From Ectocarpus siliculosus (lineage: Eukaryota > Sar > Phaeophyceae > Ectocarpales > Ectocarpaceae), in the NCBI GenBank assembly GCA_000310025.1, contig FN649735.1:2152845-2216844 (forward strand): a DNA stretch of 64,000 bases. Reading direction: 5' to 3'. Position 1 is the first letter of the stretch. The number at the start of each line of letters is the position of its first letter. The translations under genes were made by a program, and so were the position numbers. The notes under the pieces were generated by a model that worked only from the letters and a program-made list of their open reading frames with translations, had not been told where the DNA came from and did not search any database. This document shows positions 12,278-26,300 of the stretch, one piece after another.

Positions 12278-15200
12278 CTAACGTGTGTCAGCAACACACA
12301 AGTTGTTTCGGGCAGCGTGCGCAAAAGACGGGAACGTCCTCTGACGGAGCCTGTCAAGCTCGGCCTTAAGAGCTTCTATCTCTCCCGTCTGCGCCCGAGC
12401 GAGGTCGACCAGGCGCCGCCTTGTGGTGATGCGCTTCATTCGCCCGGCGCTCTGGTGTTGGGAGTGAAGAGAGCGAACAAAAAGCCGGGTCGCACAAGAT
12501 CCTATGGCGATAAGCATAACTTTATGATAACTAGTGCTGCTGCCATTTGGTAACTGCCGAAAACATGAAGATGGCTGCAGTAGCACCTGGCAAAATATCA
12601 CGAATCTCTGGCTGCCGTTTGCCCCCAAAACGTTTGCATGTCCTCAATGCTGCTTGATGGCACGATGGTTGTCATACAATCCTATCGCTATCGTGCGAGT
12701 AGCCAACCCACCCACACTGACTCTCGTAGCTCCGTTGATCCACAAGAAAGGGGGCGCCTTTGCAGAAAACGGTGGTTTCGGAAACATTTCGCGAGAGCTT
12801 TCGAGCTTTCCTTACAATAGACGTACGGTCGGTGTTCGCGCCTTTTCGGTTGCGGCAAGTTGCGGAGCAACAAGCTATGAAAGTCGATTTCAGAGGGATG
12901 CCACCACTTCCACAACTATTTACCATATTCAGAGGCGGCTAAATACGTGTACCTAGATCTTGGGACCAGACTCAATTTGAAACGTAATTTTGTATCGGAC
13001 GCCGAGAAACTATCACTCTTCTGGACATACTCTTGGAGAAGCAACAACCAACCCCCGGTAAGTTTGTTGTAGTACCTGCTGCGCTGGGTTGATCTCCCCG
13101 CCGGACGACTCCATGTGGCTCCGGAAGATGGCCTCGCGCACCTTAACGCTGGTGGCCAGCTGCCCCAGCTGCCCGTTCACCCTCCGGTTTTCGTCTTCTC
13201 GCTCTTGGAGCTGTTGCGCGATTTTGGCGTTTGCCTGCCTCGCTTTGTTTGTCTAACGGCACACGGAGCACAGAGCGACGGATCAGGCATTGTGTTGTAA
13301 TCACATAGGTGTAGTTGGAGCAGTTAGATGCTCTAGCCCGCTTCGAGGTGACTTCCGCGCAAGCGCGCCGAAGGTGGGAAGTGGCCATTGTAGAGCCTCG
13401 TGCTTGTACACATCTAGCACGTTGTTGTTGTACCTGCAGCGAAATCGATTTTACCAACACCACAAATAAGCAAGCCCAGTCCGACATTCCGGGAAAAGTT
13501 GTACGTATCGGAAGACGGCGAGGGATCACACCAACTAGCAGTTCCTTCGACGATGTGAATACATGTTCTCCACCTTGGACTCGTGCGACCTCTCCATCAT
13601 CTCTACCCTGGCCTCTGTTTTCTGCACAAGCTCTTTGTCTTTCTCTCCCCGGTCGCCCTTGAGCACTGCCTGAAGCTTCTTTGTCACCCGCAAGAGTTGT
13701 AGGTCGATGTAGTACGCCTCGCGGTCTTTGACCTGCGTACCAAGGGGATAGTCGAAAGAGGTAGTGTACATCTGGAGGATGCGTATCTCACTTGGCGCAA
13801 AAAACACTGCCAGCGGCCATATTCTGCAAAGTGCGAAGTGCGACTTGAAAAAAGTGGTGCAACTGCCTCTATCGCAACATGGTGAAAGAAAGGTGGGAGC
13901 AGTAGCAAGTTCGTACAACTACCTTGCAGAAAAGTCTCTCTGGACTTCTTGTGCCACGTAACCCTTTGCATTTTTGCGATATGCAGATAGACATGATCGA
14001 ATCAGTCGCAAAGCTGCCATGAGCGACCAAAAAAATCGAAACCAATGGCATCAGCACCCAGGGATGAGCTGAAGCGCTCACCTGCTCGTCGAGGTAGGTG
14101 TGGTCCCATTGCATCAAGTTGATGTTCTTCCGGAACTGCTTGATCTTGTTCAGGGTACGAACCTGGATGACCACCACATCGTGTCACGCGTTGACGGAAA
14201 GATCTTCTTTAACAGTACAGAACATTGAACCACTAGATTACATATTGATATGGTAGGTATGTATTGATGTCCTAACTTGATGTTCAAACTGGATGAAAGT
14301 CGCTCATGGTGGTAGAGGACTCGGGGAGTCAGAAACGATGGGAGGAACAAAGGCAACACTGAATCTACAACATCAGTCTAGAGAGACTTTGGGCAAGAAT
14401 CAGGCGTGGGTACAATCATGGCGGAGTTCGCAGCGAAACATGTTCCTCTGATGCATTTCTCCGGGAGAAGATGACTCTGGGTATTCTCCTACAAAGCCTC
14501 AGGTTATTCCTGGTTTTATTGCCAGCCTGGCCGATTGATCGAAAAACGGACCACACCTTCTCCCCTCCAAGCTTGCGAATTTCCTCGTTGGTATGGTTGA
14601 CGATGGCTGACGGAATTAGCACGCTGTCGCCGTAGTCTGTCACCACGGCCCCTCGGGGCACCTCGTCTTGCCCCTTTTGTTGCAATCAAAGGCGTACACA
14701 GAGCAACATATTTTGTCCCGCGAATCTGCGATGGGTTGGGGGGTTACCCTTCCGCCAGGCGGATGGCGTAACGGTCCCTTGCTGAGTTCCTGCGCCAAAC
14801 GTGTGCCGCATTCTTCGCCGTTTCCGTTGGCCGGTGGCTCTTGGTGGTAGCTACGTAGATGATTTTTTCGACAATATCAACCGATTTTTTTGTGCATTCC
14901 CTGACGGCAGCTATTATAGGACCCTGTACCAGAGGCTGAGTGCGTATTCTGGTTCGTGGCGACTTCCGGTCGTGCCCATTCACTTCCTGACAGTCCCAGC
15001 AACACGCTCAAGCAAAAATTCTCCAGCTAACAAGAGCACCCGAACGCACGAACTCTACACCCAGGGAAGTTGACGATGGATTACCCCACCTGTTTGAGCT
15101 TGACCAGCACTTCGATGTTTTTCTCTGCGAGGTAGGCGCGTTCGCTGATCGCCCGTTTCCGTTTCTCGATAACCGTAACCTGTGGTATACAATTATAGCA

Positions 15201-18200
15201 GGCGGCCTTTTGGTTCAACAGTATCATGTTGAATCGCTTTGAAGGCGAAACATGGGGTGTGGTCCTCGCACCTATGCTCATGGTGGCCGACGAAAGGAAA
15301 TTTGTGAGATAAAACATCAAATCATGACGCCTGGTGAGAGGGGAAAGTAAGTGCCGGAAGGATGCTTAATTGGGTCGATGTAGAACCTGGTTTACGTCGA
15401 AATTATACTTGTATGGCAACCGTGGATGGCGCGAAAGGGGGCAGTAACCGCGAAAGGTGGCACGTTACACGGCTGAAAAATGTTAAGCAGTATCTCCCAC
15501 GACGGATGTACCTGGCTGTCGACGGAGTCGCAGTCTGCCTGGAGGGCCTCGAGTTTGCGTTTCATGATGGCGAAGAGCCGATGTTGCTTCCGTAGCTCCA
15601 ATTCTTTCCCAATCTTGCTGCCCCTCAGTTCTAGAAGCCGGTTCCACACTTGGTCCTCCACCTCGAAACCGGGGTACTCCAAGTCCTGGGTATCCGGAGA
15701 GCGGCAGCCCGCGGTATGAGACGAAAGACAGAGGTTCCATCGTTGATGACAAAAGACATACGTACCCAGTGCGGTCATCGACACGCATCACTTCCCATGA
15801 TTGCAGCCGATCGGGTGGGTACTCTGCTGGAATAACTATGTATTGTATGTACCTGGGCCATGGCGGCTGTGTTGACCGCCTCGGACGCGTTGCTCTTGTC
15901 TAGCTGCTCGTCCACCGGCCCAAAGGGATCCTTCTCTGCGATCTTGGCCGCCTTCTCGCGGTTCGTCGCCTGCCTCATCGCCTGAAGCAGACGGAAGCAG
16001 ACGGAATGCACCACGTTGTGTCCAAAGGGTATTGGGGTGGGACACTGGTGTGACTGTGACTATTAGTTCAAGGGTTGCAGGCTTGTTCAATGAACTCCAG
16101 GTCTATGGAGGCCTCATCTTCCTTCCGAAGTCTTGGTGCGGGATCGGAAGCTGTTGTTTCACCCACCAAATGGATCCCAAGGATTGAGGTGCATTGCCGA
16201 AGTCCTCAATTATGTGTTACGTGGGGAGCAGCAACTAAGACCGCCCACGTCCGCCGTTTCGTGCACACCTCCTGCAAGGGCCCAAGCCCGTGGGACGCAC
16301 GCATGCTGCCACCACCACTGCTGACCCGGCTGTTCCTCTTCCGTTTGCTCCGTCCCATGGCGCTTTCGCGCATATGTTGGGTGCGACGGCTGGTGGCGAC
16401 GGGAGAGACAGAGGGGATACCATCACAATGGAAATGGTGGCAACCGAGGGGGGAAACGGAGGTTTGGGGTGAAATTCTAGTGACAAGCTTTGCCGGATTT
16501 CCGGCGTTGCCAAATGAGCTGCCGTCGTGACTTTCCGTTTTAGGACGGGGTGGGGGGGTCAAGAGACATGCCAACGCTCCGTGTGCGGAAGATGGCGGGC
16601 CGCCCTCCAGAGGTATCTGTACTCGTGCACTTGTAATCTGGCGCAAGTAAAGCTTCGACCGTCATGGAACAGTCGCCTGGTATCTCACCTCGATTGCGAC
16701 TTGCGGTAACTCGTGGCGTTGCTCATGCCCGTAGCACTTCCACGGTACCCTGAAGAGCCCCCTGTGCTCATGGTGCTGTGATCGCGAAGCTTGTACAGCT
16801 GCCAAGATGTAGCAGAATGCGGGATGGACACGGAGGAGAGGAGGGGAAAGAGTGGAATGGCTAGCACGTCCTCTTATGCACAAGTACTTGGTCGATCTGA
16901 GGGTTCCTCTTGTGCAGAAGCACTTGTTCCGTATGGAGGTTGACGATTTCAACTCCAGAGAAACGAGAAGGGGCTAAAAGCCATGACGAGGCTTGCTGCT
17001 GTTTGACTGTCTGTTCCCTCCCGCGCGATTCATGACCAAAGATGAGGTAGCTAGCCTCAACCCAGATTCCCGATCTTCGATTTACTTGTTCTCGTAATTT
17101 GTTCAATAGGATGCCTAAACTGAAGCTATTTTCCCGAACATATCCGTGGGTGTTCATACTCGACACGCAAAACTTACTTGATGAAGACGTCGCCGAGGCG
17201 TTTAACAGAAAACTGTTTTGTTTCAATTGTGCCCTCGGTCGTATTATGTCGCTACGGTCGGTTCTCCCCTTCAGTACCTGCACCAGTTGCGCCATCATTT
17301 CCGCCATGTCGATGGGGTTTGACGCGGCCTCTTGGATTTCCTTCTTGAAGTTTCTCTCCATCAGTCGATCCTCCGCCTGTGAGGGAGAGCAACGGGAAGG
17401 AATGGAGCTGACAATAATCTTCTAGTTGGCCAAGGGGTCATGTTCCTCCTTGAAACCGACGTTCTCCACACACTGAAGGTCGAAAAAGGAGTGAATGGTA
17501 CGGACCTGCAAGGTTTCTATTTCTTCGCGTGCTTGTTCTACGTGCAGCCTGTATCCCTCCAAGCGCTCCTGTGCCAGAGCCTGTGCGTTGGCCAGGAAAC
17601 GAGAGAGGGCACATGGGGAGGGAATTGTGTTCAAGATTTGAGTACTGACACCAAAAGGTAGGACACAAAGACCCGGCGCGGGGTGTCCCACAATAAGGCT
17701 TTCAATCGATTTGATCTTCGTAAACGGTCGCGAGGCAACGCCCCTCTTCATCTTTCTCGCCGGTTGCTTCACCTTCTTTTCGAAGAGTTCCCCGAGCGCT
17801 TTGTCTAGCTTTTCCATGGTAACGTCATCGTCCTCTCGCTCCACGATTCCCATGGCTAGGCGCGTGAGCAAAAGCTCCTGAAGAACGGATAATCAAAACA
17901 CGGTTAGGAGAAAGAACTCCTGGTCCAACTTAAACCAAACACAAATGACGGAGGCTGTTTGTAGACTTCAGACGCGGGTGAACACTATGAGCTTCCCACA
18001 ATAACCAGCAATTGTTTACGAAAGAACCTCACACCGATGTTGAATTCGACAACACCCTCTGAGGTCTGACCAACAACATGTCCAAGTCCAGGTCATAGCG
18101 CTTTCCATACCTGGGAAGCGATAAACATCTGGACCTGCACTCGGAGTTCGCACATCTCCTTTAACCTGTCGTCGAAGGCTTTCACAATATCGGCCACCTG

Positions 18201-21200
18201 ATTGGATCAGTGATGCATGTTCACAAAACCGATCATATGCATACAAGAAGGAAGATGGTCAGACGCATGGAAATAGACAGAGTGGCCAAGGCAACCAAAG
18301 TCCAAGAAGGGTAAATCGTCGCCGCGGGGAAGGAGTCGTTGGGGGGAGTGCACCTACTTACTCTTTTGTTGTAGTGTCCTTTCTTAGATACAACAGCATC
18401 TAACCCGCCTGCTAGGCTGTCAAGCTTACTTGGCAAACAGCTGTCTTGCACCTTCTTGGCTACAAAGATGTCTCGTGCCCCACCACCGTCATGCACCTGG
18501 CGAAACTTTATTCTGCAGCTTATCGCCTTACCTCTGTCCGAAGCTTCTTCAGTTCTAACTCAAGGGCTTTACGATACGTTGCTTGTTCTTCTTGCACCTC
18601 TTTCAGTTTTGCCTCGTACTCCTCTGCTTCCTGCGGGCGGCAAACGCCAGCGAGAATGTCAAGTGCTATGAATACGTAAAACGCGAACATCTTTTGCACG
18701 TACTTCAATAGGCACTGGATTGTTCTCTGACGCAGAGAATCCTCTTCCATGGAGACACGCGGACTGGTTCTCATTCTGTTTACGCTCAACCGTCTCAAGC
18801 AGGGCGCAGTCGGTGCTATCGTCGAAATATTCGAGGGTTCCGGTGGGTAGTATTCACAACTACTCACGCTCTAGTTGGTGATTATCCCTCACAGAATCAA
18901 TCATACGAGCACGACATGGCGGAAAAGCGAATCGATATGGTGCTTGCTGCCTACACCGCAGCGTCAGATGCTGCAACAAAGGTACAACTGCTCGGATCGA
19001 GGCAGCCCTATTACAATAATTGTCTTGCTGCGCGTCGAACACGGTGGTAGAGCTTGTTCTCCCCGACTTGACCTTTTTCTGATCTTCGGTCATGTCTTCG
19101 GGTGCAACTTCGTCCATCCAGTCTGGCTTCTTCACTGCATCGACCGTGAGGGCGTCTTGCTTCACCTCCAAGGTTCCGTGCATCATATCCTAAAGGCCGG
19201 CAGTCCGGCAGTCCGGCGGGGTAACGACGGTTCGTTAGGATCGGTCGGGGTGCATCAAGCGGACAGAGACGGGATCTCCCGTGCCACACCTGCAGTCCGG
19301 CGCGTGCCCGGTTGTACACTTCGACGTCACAAACGATTAATAAGAATGTATTCGGGGATTTGAAGGCCTCATTCTTTTGGATAGCCGTCTTACACTTCCA
19401 TGATTCTATGTGGGTGCCCTTCCCCCCCCAGTCCCTGACCACGTTGTAGCAGGCCACTTACGTCGAGCGCTCTGAACTTGTCGTTGGATCCCTTGGCCTC
19501 TTCCTCCCGCCGACGCTTCTCTTCTTCCGCCTTTCTGCGTGCCTCTTTATCGGCTTCACTTTCGTAAGGCTTTACCGTCATGTCGCTCTCCACCTGTGAG
19601 TAGGATCCAAGTCACGGGCACCGTCGATCCGCTGTGGGCTTGGCCACTTCTCGGTCAGAGGTTGGAATGTTGACGTAACAGGGTGCAAGCTGGGTGACGA
19701 CCTGGCTACAAGTATTGTGCCTCAGAAGGTGTCGGAAACAGAACCACGGGGTACGATATGACTCTATCAGCGGTTTGTTGTTCACCAGGTTTGCCTCGAA
19801 CTCACAGTTTCTTACTCCGAGAAAGGTCTTTCTGGTACGGTCATCTACAACATGGTGTTCTGCTCAGGTACGGTGTTTCCCACCAGGAAGCATGCAAAAA
19901 GAGAACTTGAGGTGTTGACAGTCGTATCTCACATTGAACACTTCTTCGGGTTGCTCCAAGTCCAGCCACTTGGGCCTGAAAAACGTTTCATCCGAACCAA
20001 GATCCACGAGGATCTCCTGAATGCGATTGTTCTTCTCCTCCACCTGACGAGACACGATGAACGTAATCCACTCACATCGTTACTCTACACCCGAGAGCTG
20101 TGCCGTATTCTGCGCGTGAAAGCAAGCGACAGAGCCTTCACCACATTCCTTAATGACATGAGCAGCGAGCACAATCTGCACTCTTCTACAGTAGAAGCTA
20201 CAATGATTCATTTGGTCACGAAACAAAGACGACTAACAATGTTCGCGGATTCGAAGTCCTCCACAGATAAACTGGACCATTAAAGCTTCGATAGCAAGGA
20301 GTAAATACAGTTTGAACTGTAAACCTCGCAGAGAGAAGATACATCGGATGCGCTCGATGTCCACAGAGGCGCTTTCTCTGGAGTCTCTCCGAAGAGAAGA
20401 GAAGCAACATCATTGACGAGTCGACTACCCCCGCAGAAAGTTGTCCGCGTCCCCTTATATATTCAGGACTAACACAGAGAAATATCATCTGAGAGTGCAT
20501 TTCTACTCGACAAAATACAGCTACATTCTCGCCTTGTCCATGCAATCTTCTTTGGCGGAATGCAGTTTGTCCAGGTGTCGGTTGAATGCTCTCTGGATGT
20601 CCAACACCAACTCTCCGAGCAGCACTATCTGTGTGCGCCTCTGCCTCGGCGTGCGTAGCGCTAGCGGAGGGTAGAGCAGGTAAGTCGGGTCGGTTTCGTC
20701 TGCCGCCTCCAGCACCTCGAGGGCCGCGATTGGGTCTTCCGTGTCCTCCTCGTCTTTGTCCTCGTCGTCTGATCCATCATCATCCTGTCCGGGGAGGAGA
20801 GATGCATCGTGGAGTCCCAGATGTGAACGTGACAATCGATTGCTCGCTGTCGTCTCGGCGACCAGCCTCAGGCGACGACGTTTTCACTGGGCTGTGTCGT
20901 AATCGACGTCAACCCGCAGAGTAGTCAAACCACGCTATCCTATGTTCATGTACACACCACTCGCCTCTTTTTTAGCGGCAGCTTTGTTGCTGCTAGTCTT
21001 GGCCATGTCGTCGGCAGCCCCGCCTCCTTTCCCACCCGTTCCCTTGGCGGTATTCCCCGCTCCCGCAGCCTCGTCTCGGAGAGCTTGTACGACATCCACC
21101 ACAGGCGCGAGGCGGCCCTCGTTGACCATCCACGATATGTCCGAGGGAACCTAGGATACCGAGATATGCAGGTCGTGCTGCTCGTTTAGAGTGACCTATC

Positions 21201-23318
21201 TACCTATCTCTGTAGCCACCAGTTTACATACAATCGCTTCACCTACGTTGCCATTGAGGATCATTGTACTTGGGTCGAGAGGGATCAAGGATCGTCACCA
21301 GCCTCGGTCTTGTGGTCACAAGTTGTTGTCGGTTGCGACGAACGGGGACAAAATGCGGGCACCTATGTAAAACCCTTGTTTTGAGAGTATTCAGGAAACT
21401 GTTATGTTCTGGACCTTCTCCTCACTTCATCGAGAAGACCTGGCCATGCCCGAGACGCAGAGTAAGTCCCGCGCCGTACGTCCCTGAGCTCCAACGCTCT
21501 CATCTGCTTCACCTGTTGCCAGCAAAATAGTCCGATGTGTGAGCGTGAACGAGGCCTTGAATTCAGAGGCATAGTCCTGGGTAGTGGTTATTCAGCAACA
21601 GATTGCCCGTGACACATCATTGTGCACGGTTCTTCCACCCTACACGAAACAAGCACGATGTTGTATTGAGATGAAGTGAAGTGGCACCGTCGATACACGG
21701 CATTGATTGTACACGACGCCCTGTCAACGATGGGAGGGGTGCCAAACATCGACAATGTTTCAATGTTCCTACCTTGTTGATGAGTGCGAGCTCTTCAGGG
21801 CTGCGACGTCGAATCGCGAAGTTTTCGACGAACACACCATCCGGTTGAATACGCCATACCTGCCCAGTGGCCACCACACGGGTTTTACCGAAATTTAGAG
21901 GGTAAAGCTACCTAACTTTCAGCATCCCAATGATGATACGAAACAACGCGTGCAGACAATTCGTGCGTGGTTCTTGTTTTGACTGACAGGGAAACATGGC
22001 GGGGTTTGTTTCAAGATATAAATTTATGACGAACACATTCAAAGTGATGAGAATAACGTGCAGGACAATAGATCACGTAGCGTCGAAGAAATTGCTCACC
22101 ATCATAACAATCGTAAGCACACACGCGAAACGAAAGTACTCTACGAAGAGGTTCTGCAATGGCCACGCCTGCCACACGGATGCCGCTGCGTGTTACGTTA
22201 AGAGTATGGCATTTGCAACACGATTGTGGATGATGGGTGGATGCAATCGGCCCGCTCCGCAAGGGATGCACAACATGTAACAGGGATGCTCAACAAACCG
22301 CTTGATGAATGTGATGAACCGCTATAGAAACCTCCTCGGCGATATCGCTCACTTGTTTCTTCTGGACCTCCATTGAGTCCCAGCATTCTATCTTGATTCT
22401 GGACGCGATCAACTCCTTGCCTAGATTTCTGGTTCGAATATCCTCGCCGAGCTTCTTCGCCGCGGCTTCGTTGGCGTCTATTTTCCGATCCCTGGCAGAA
22501 ATAGGACGCGTGGATCCAGACGACGAATCAACTTCTCTGTCTTCATTTGCCAACATGTTGCGCAAACATGACACCTTTCACACGCTGAAACTTGGGTTGG
22601 CCGACACCCTACCGTTGTGTGGAAACGACTGCACTAGTTTGAAGAAATCCTTGTGTCATTGCCGAGGAAATGCACACTTCTTTGCTGGAGTGAGCCGTAC
22701 CGCCGTACCGTCGGGCGGATCGGTTGTTATTTTGGAGGCCATAGAATGTGAAAGGGTTGTTTGCGATCCTTCATTCCCGAACCACTATACCTGCCGGCAA
22801 CGTCCACTACGAACTCGCTCCGTTCCATCTTCTCAAGCTCTGGGAGGGTTTCGTTTTTTTCGATAATGCGTGCGAGTCGCTCCTTGAACTCTCCTACCAC
22901 CTTCCGCTGCGCTATGCCCACCGCATCAAGCTCGATCTGGGCACAAAGCGACGAAGAGAGTGCCAATGGGCGACAACAATGACATAAAAGTGATCACAGG
23001 AGGGAAAACTACTTGTACATCATGCCACCTTCATGTAGACAATTTTCTTCGAGTCTCACCATTGGGATGACTTACTTCACTTTTGTGAACACGTTGGAAG
23101 GAAGCGGATTTCGATTTTGTGGGACGATACATCCGTGGTCGTGGTCAGTGCTGCAGAGCACAGGAGCTGCCCCGATTGTTCTTTGATCCACGGCGGTTTC
23201 TCACGTTTGCGTTGTCCCGGACTTCCGCCGCTGATTCCTGCCTCCACGTTTCACCATCTAACCGCTCGATGATGCCGCCTTGCATCTTTTGTGCCGCTGC
23301 TCTTCTGTCCGCTAGCCT
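12278..23318 (-). other. CFAP44: CFAP44 coiled-coil region (24 exons)
   Basis: Exons: 23205-23318, 22791-22936, 22353-22491, 21773-21859, 20958-21150, 20533-20846, 19933-20043, 19462-19593, 19073-19189, 18532-18630, 18111-18197, 17773-17877, 17506-17580, 17278-17376, 16689-16798, 16269-16389, 15853-15981, 15512-15685, 15090-15179, 14557-14673, 14082-14162, 13563-13732, 13076-13238, 12278-12451. The translation is a long run of heptad-like charged helices broken by a Gly/Ala/Lys-rich linker (exon 20958-21150, KGTGGKGGGAADDM) and a Ser/Gly/Thr-rich linker (exon 16689-16798). The junction 20533/20043 fits a GC-AG rather than a GT-AG intron. Exon 16269-16389 is the least certain: it was chosen by phase and its strong pyrimidine tract. 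Confidence 0.85.
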
Positions 23319-26300
23319 CTGGTGAGACATGAAAACGGGACGACATGGTGTGGACTTCATGTTGCCCAATACGTTGTTGGGAAAGGATCCAGATTTGCTA
23401 CTTCTATTTATGCTCTATTCGGCCGTGAATCTTGAAGTATTGCTGACCCTGACAAATTCCGTACGGTGGTAGCATAGCAATATCTCTAACGTAAAACTAT
23501 CCTAGGCTACTGCGGCCTGCGCTCCGTCAGAATACCAGATTGTGCGTTACGACTACAAAACAACCTGGAAAACTGTGTGTGGAGTATGAGACAAGCCCCC
23601 TCGCCTACTTCTTACTCCCTTTGCCTTCGCTTTGTGTACGGATAATTTGTTCTTCCCTCAACAGGAGGCGCTAACGCCGGATTTAGCCCTCCTTTTCTCA
23701 ACACAGCACCGCGTGGTGCCTGCTACGTTAGTCTATAGATTTTCTACTAGAGGCTGCAGGAAAACTTGGTCACCACAGAACTACGTTAAAGGTACTTCAA
23801 GTAGTATACCTCCAGCGTCGCCACTACCGGTGGTGGCTGGGCTTCCGACCCTTCTTGGAGACCTTCCAGAGCGAGGCCGAATACTGTTGCGTCGAGGGAC
23901 GTTGTGAACAAAGTCGCCGAGTTGGCCGCAAAAGCCAGTGAGATCACCGGACCGGCGTGCACGAGAGCGGAGTTGAGAAGTTCCACCTGGACGAGTTCAT
24001 CATGGCGACGGGCGGGCGGGCGGGCGGGCGGGCGGGCGGCGGGCGGGCGCGCGGAGAGAAAGGAGTTAAACCAAATGGCTGACAACGGAAGTAGGTGGTA
24101 GAGAGCTCGCGTGGTAGCTGTTGAGACGTCGCCAATGGTCTGGAAAAGCGGAAGAGTACGTACACCCAGGATGCTTGGGGCGAAGACTTCCCATACTTAC
24201 TCCAACGTCTACCAAAGGTGTCGTCGCAATATCTACTGAGGAATTAGGTACGGCTGTTTGTGTGGATCTTGCAATCAACGGAAAGGGAATAAAGCAACAA
24301 TGCCAGGTCTATCTACTGTAGACGTGTCCGAAATTTCGAAAACGCGAACATGCGGAGGGTGAGGAGAGACGGAAGGGGGAGAGGGATATGGCCACGAGCG
24401 AATGCTGCTACGCACCGGTGTTGGTTCTCGATACTGCTTGGATTTCATCTCGAGGATAAATTCCGAACCTATCCACGGACACGAGATCCAACCCTATACA
24501 ATCAACGCAACGTTGATCAGCGAACCTGGTTCTCGTACACCATCCACAGGCATACGAGTCCATCGGCCCCTCCCGTGGCCATAAAGCGGCCATCTGGAGA
24601 CGCGGCCATAACCGCCACACCCTTCTGATGCGCCTCGAGGGTGTCGAGCGGAGATAGAGCCTTCGGCTCCCCGCCGTCCGCCAAGGTGGAAGGGATTCCT
24701 TTGTCAGGAAGTGCGGGTAAAACCTGTGCGCACCATGGACACCATGCGCATCAAGAGGTTTGTTGTAAGAAGACCCGAAGACACGGTTGAGAAAAGAAAG
24801 GCGGACCGGTGGGACTTTGAGCCCTTTGGATGTTGATTGAAGAGCAAACGGGCGAGTTAATTCAAACTCAAAACGTTAGACAACTCATAGGCAGACAATA
24901 CTTAACGTTGAAACCACGATTGCAAGAAGCATGTTTCCAGGCAGGCGCCCCACTGCCCCTAGAGGAGGAACGCCGACCATTTGTGGAGGTGAAGACGGCA
25001 AAGATCGACGATACACTGTGACTCCGCACCTCCTAAAGAATCTCATCCGCCCATATAATAATATTGTTGACAAATCAGGAAGACATTGTGAGAATTGGTT
25101 TCTGAGTCAACTCTGCACACCGTCGCATTCTCCGTAATAAGTTTAACAACGACAATTCCAAGAACGGCCTTGGAAGGAAAGGCACCTGCAAGACACGCAT
25201 GTCGGCCGACACGGCGAAGAATGGCCCGTGCCGGATCTGCGGATGAGGTCGCATCCCGTGCAACGGTGTGGGCGTGCGCAACACCCACGAAAGGGGGTCA
25301 ACGCGGGTGGGGCGCGCGCGACGCTCCGACTTGACTTGAAGAGCGCACACGAGGCAGTCCTCCGTGCTGAAAACGATGTCAACTCCCCGCCACCTGAACC
25401 CAATCGTAAAGGAAGGTCCAATTGTCGTTGCTTTCGAGATTGGGAGGGCACCATGTTTTCCTAAGTTTTCTCCTTGCTTTTCCTCTTTACAGCGCACCGT
25501 ATGCATATCGAAGCATCGCGGTACTGGGTGCAGAGGTCTCTAGAACTACGTGGTGGACACCAGAAGCGAAGTGCTCTGTGTCTCTCATTTTCCACAGCGT
25601 TGCCGACACAAGCGTGTTGATTCGTAGGTGCCACACGGCAACACACAGGCGACAATAACGACTTCACTTTGTCCTCTTGACAGCTTCCATGTCCCGTCCT
25701 CATGCATCCTTTCGTGGTGCAAAACATCTGTCTCATCTCACATTAATCCGTTTACACCTCCTTGCCCCTGTGGCGCCACGCCAACACCGCATACCACGAA
25801 ATCCCCCATGGAATTGTGAAAATTGATCACGTGCACCGAGCGATCGTCCGTAGAGGCTATGGCCAGCAGAGTCTTCGTGGGATGGAAGCAAAGCTGCGAT
25901 GCGGGACCACGGTAGAAACGTTGGCTCCAAAGGGACGTCATGTCCACATCGTAAGCAGATGTCTGCAGAAATTAAGAAAATACGGAAGGGGGAAGAGGAG
26001 CAAAACAGACCGAAAAAGTCGTAACGCCTCCCCGAAGTTTGTATAGCCTATTCTATTGGTACAGGTATCTTGGGGTTTGAGCAATCGATCGGTTAGCCCA
26101 CTCCATAATAAAGTCGGTTCGAAGGGACAAAGTTCACCTGTTTGACGTAAGCAATGTGAACCGCTCCATGACAGAGACCAATGGCGACCAAAGGCTGGGC
26201 TCTGCAAGAAGCCAGGGCACAAACCGGGACTGGCACGTCACCCTTCTTCTTCGGGGCATCTCCGGCTCCCTCCAAAGTGACAATCCTTTCATCGAGAGAA

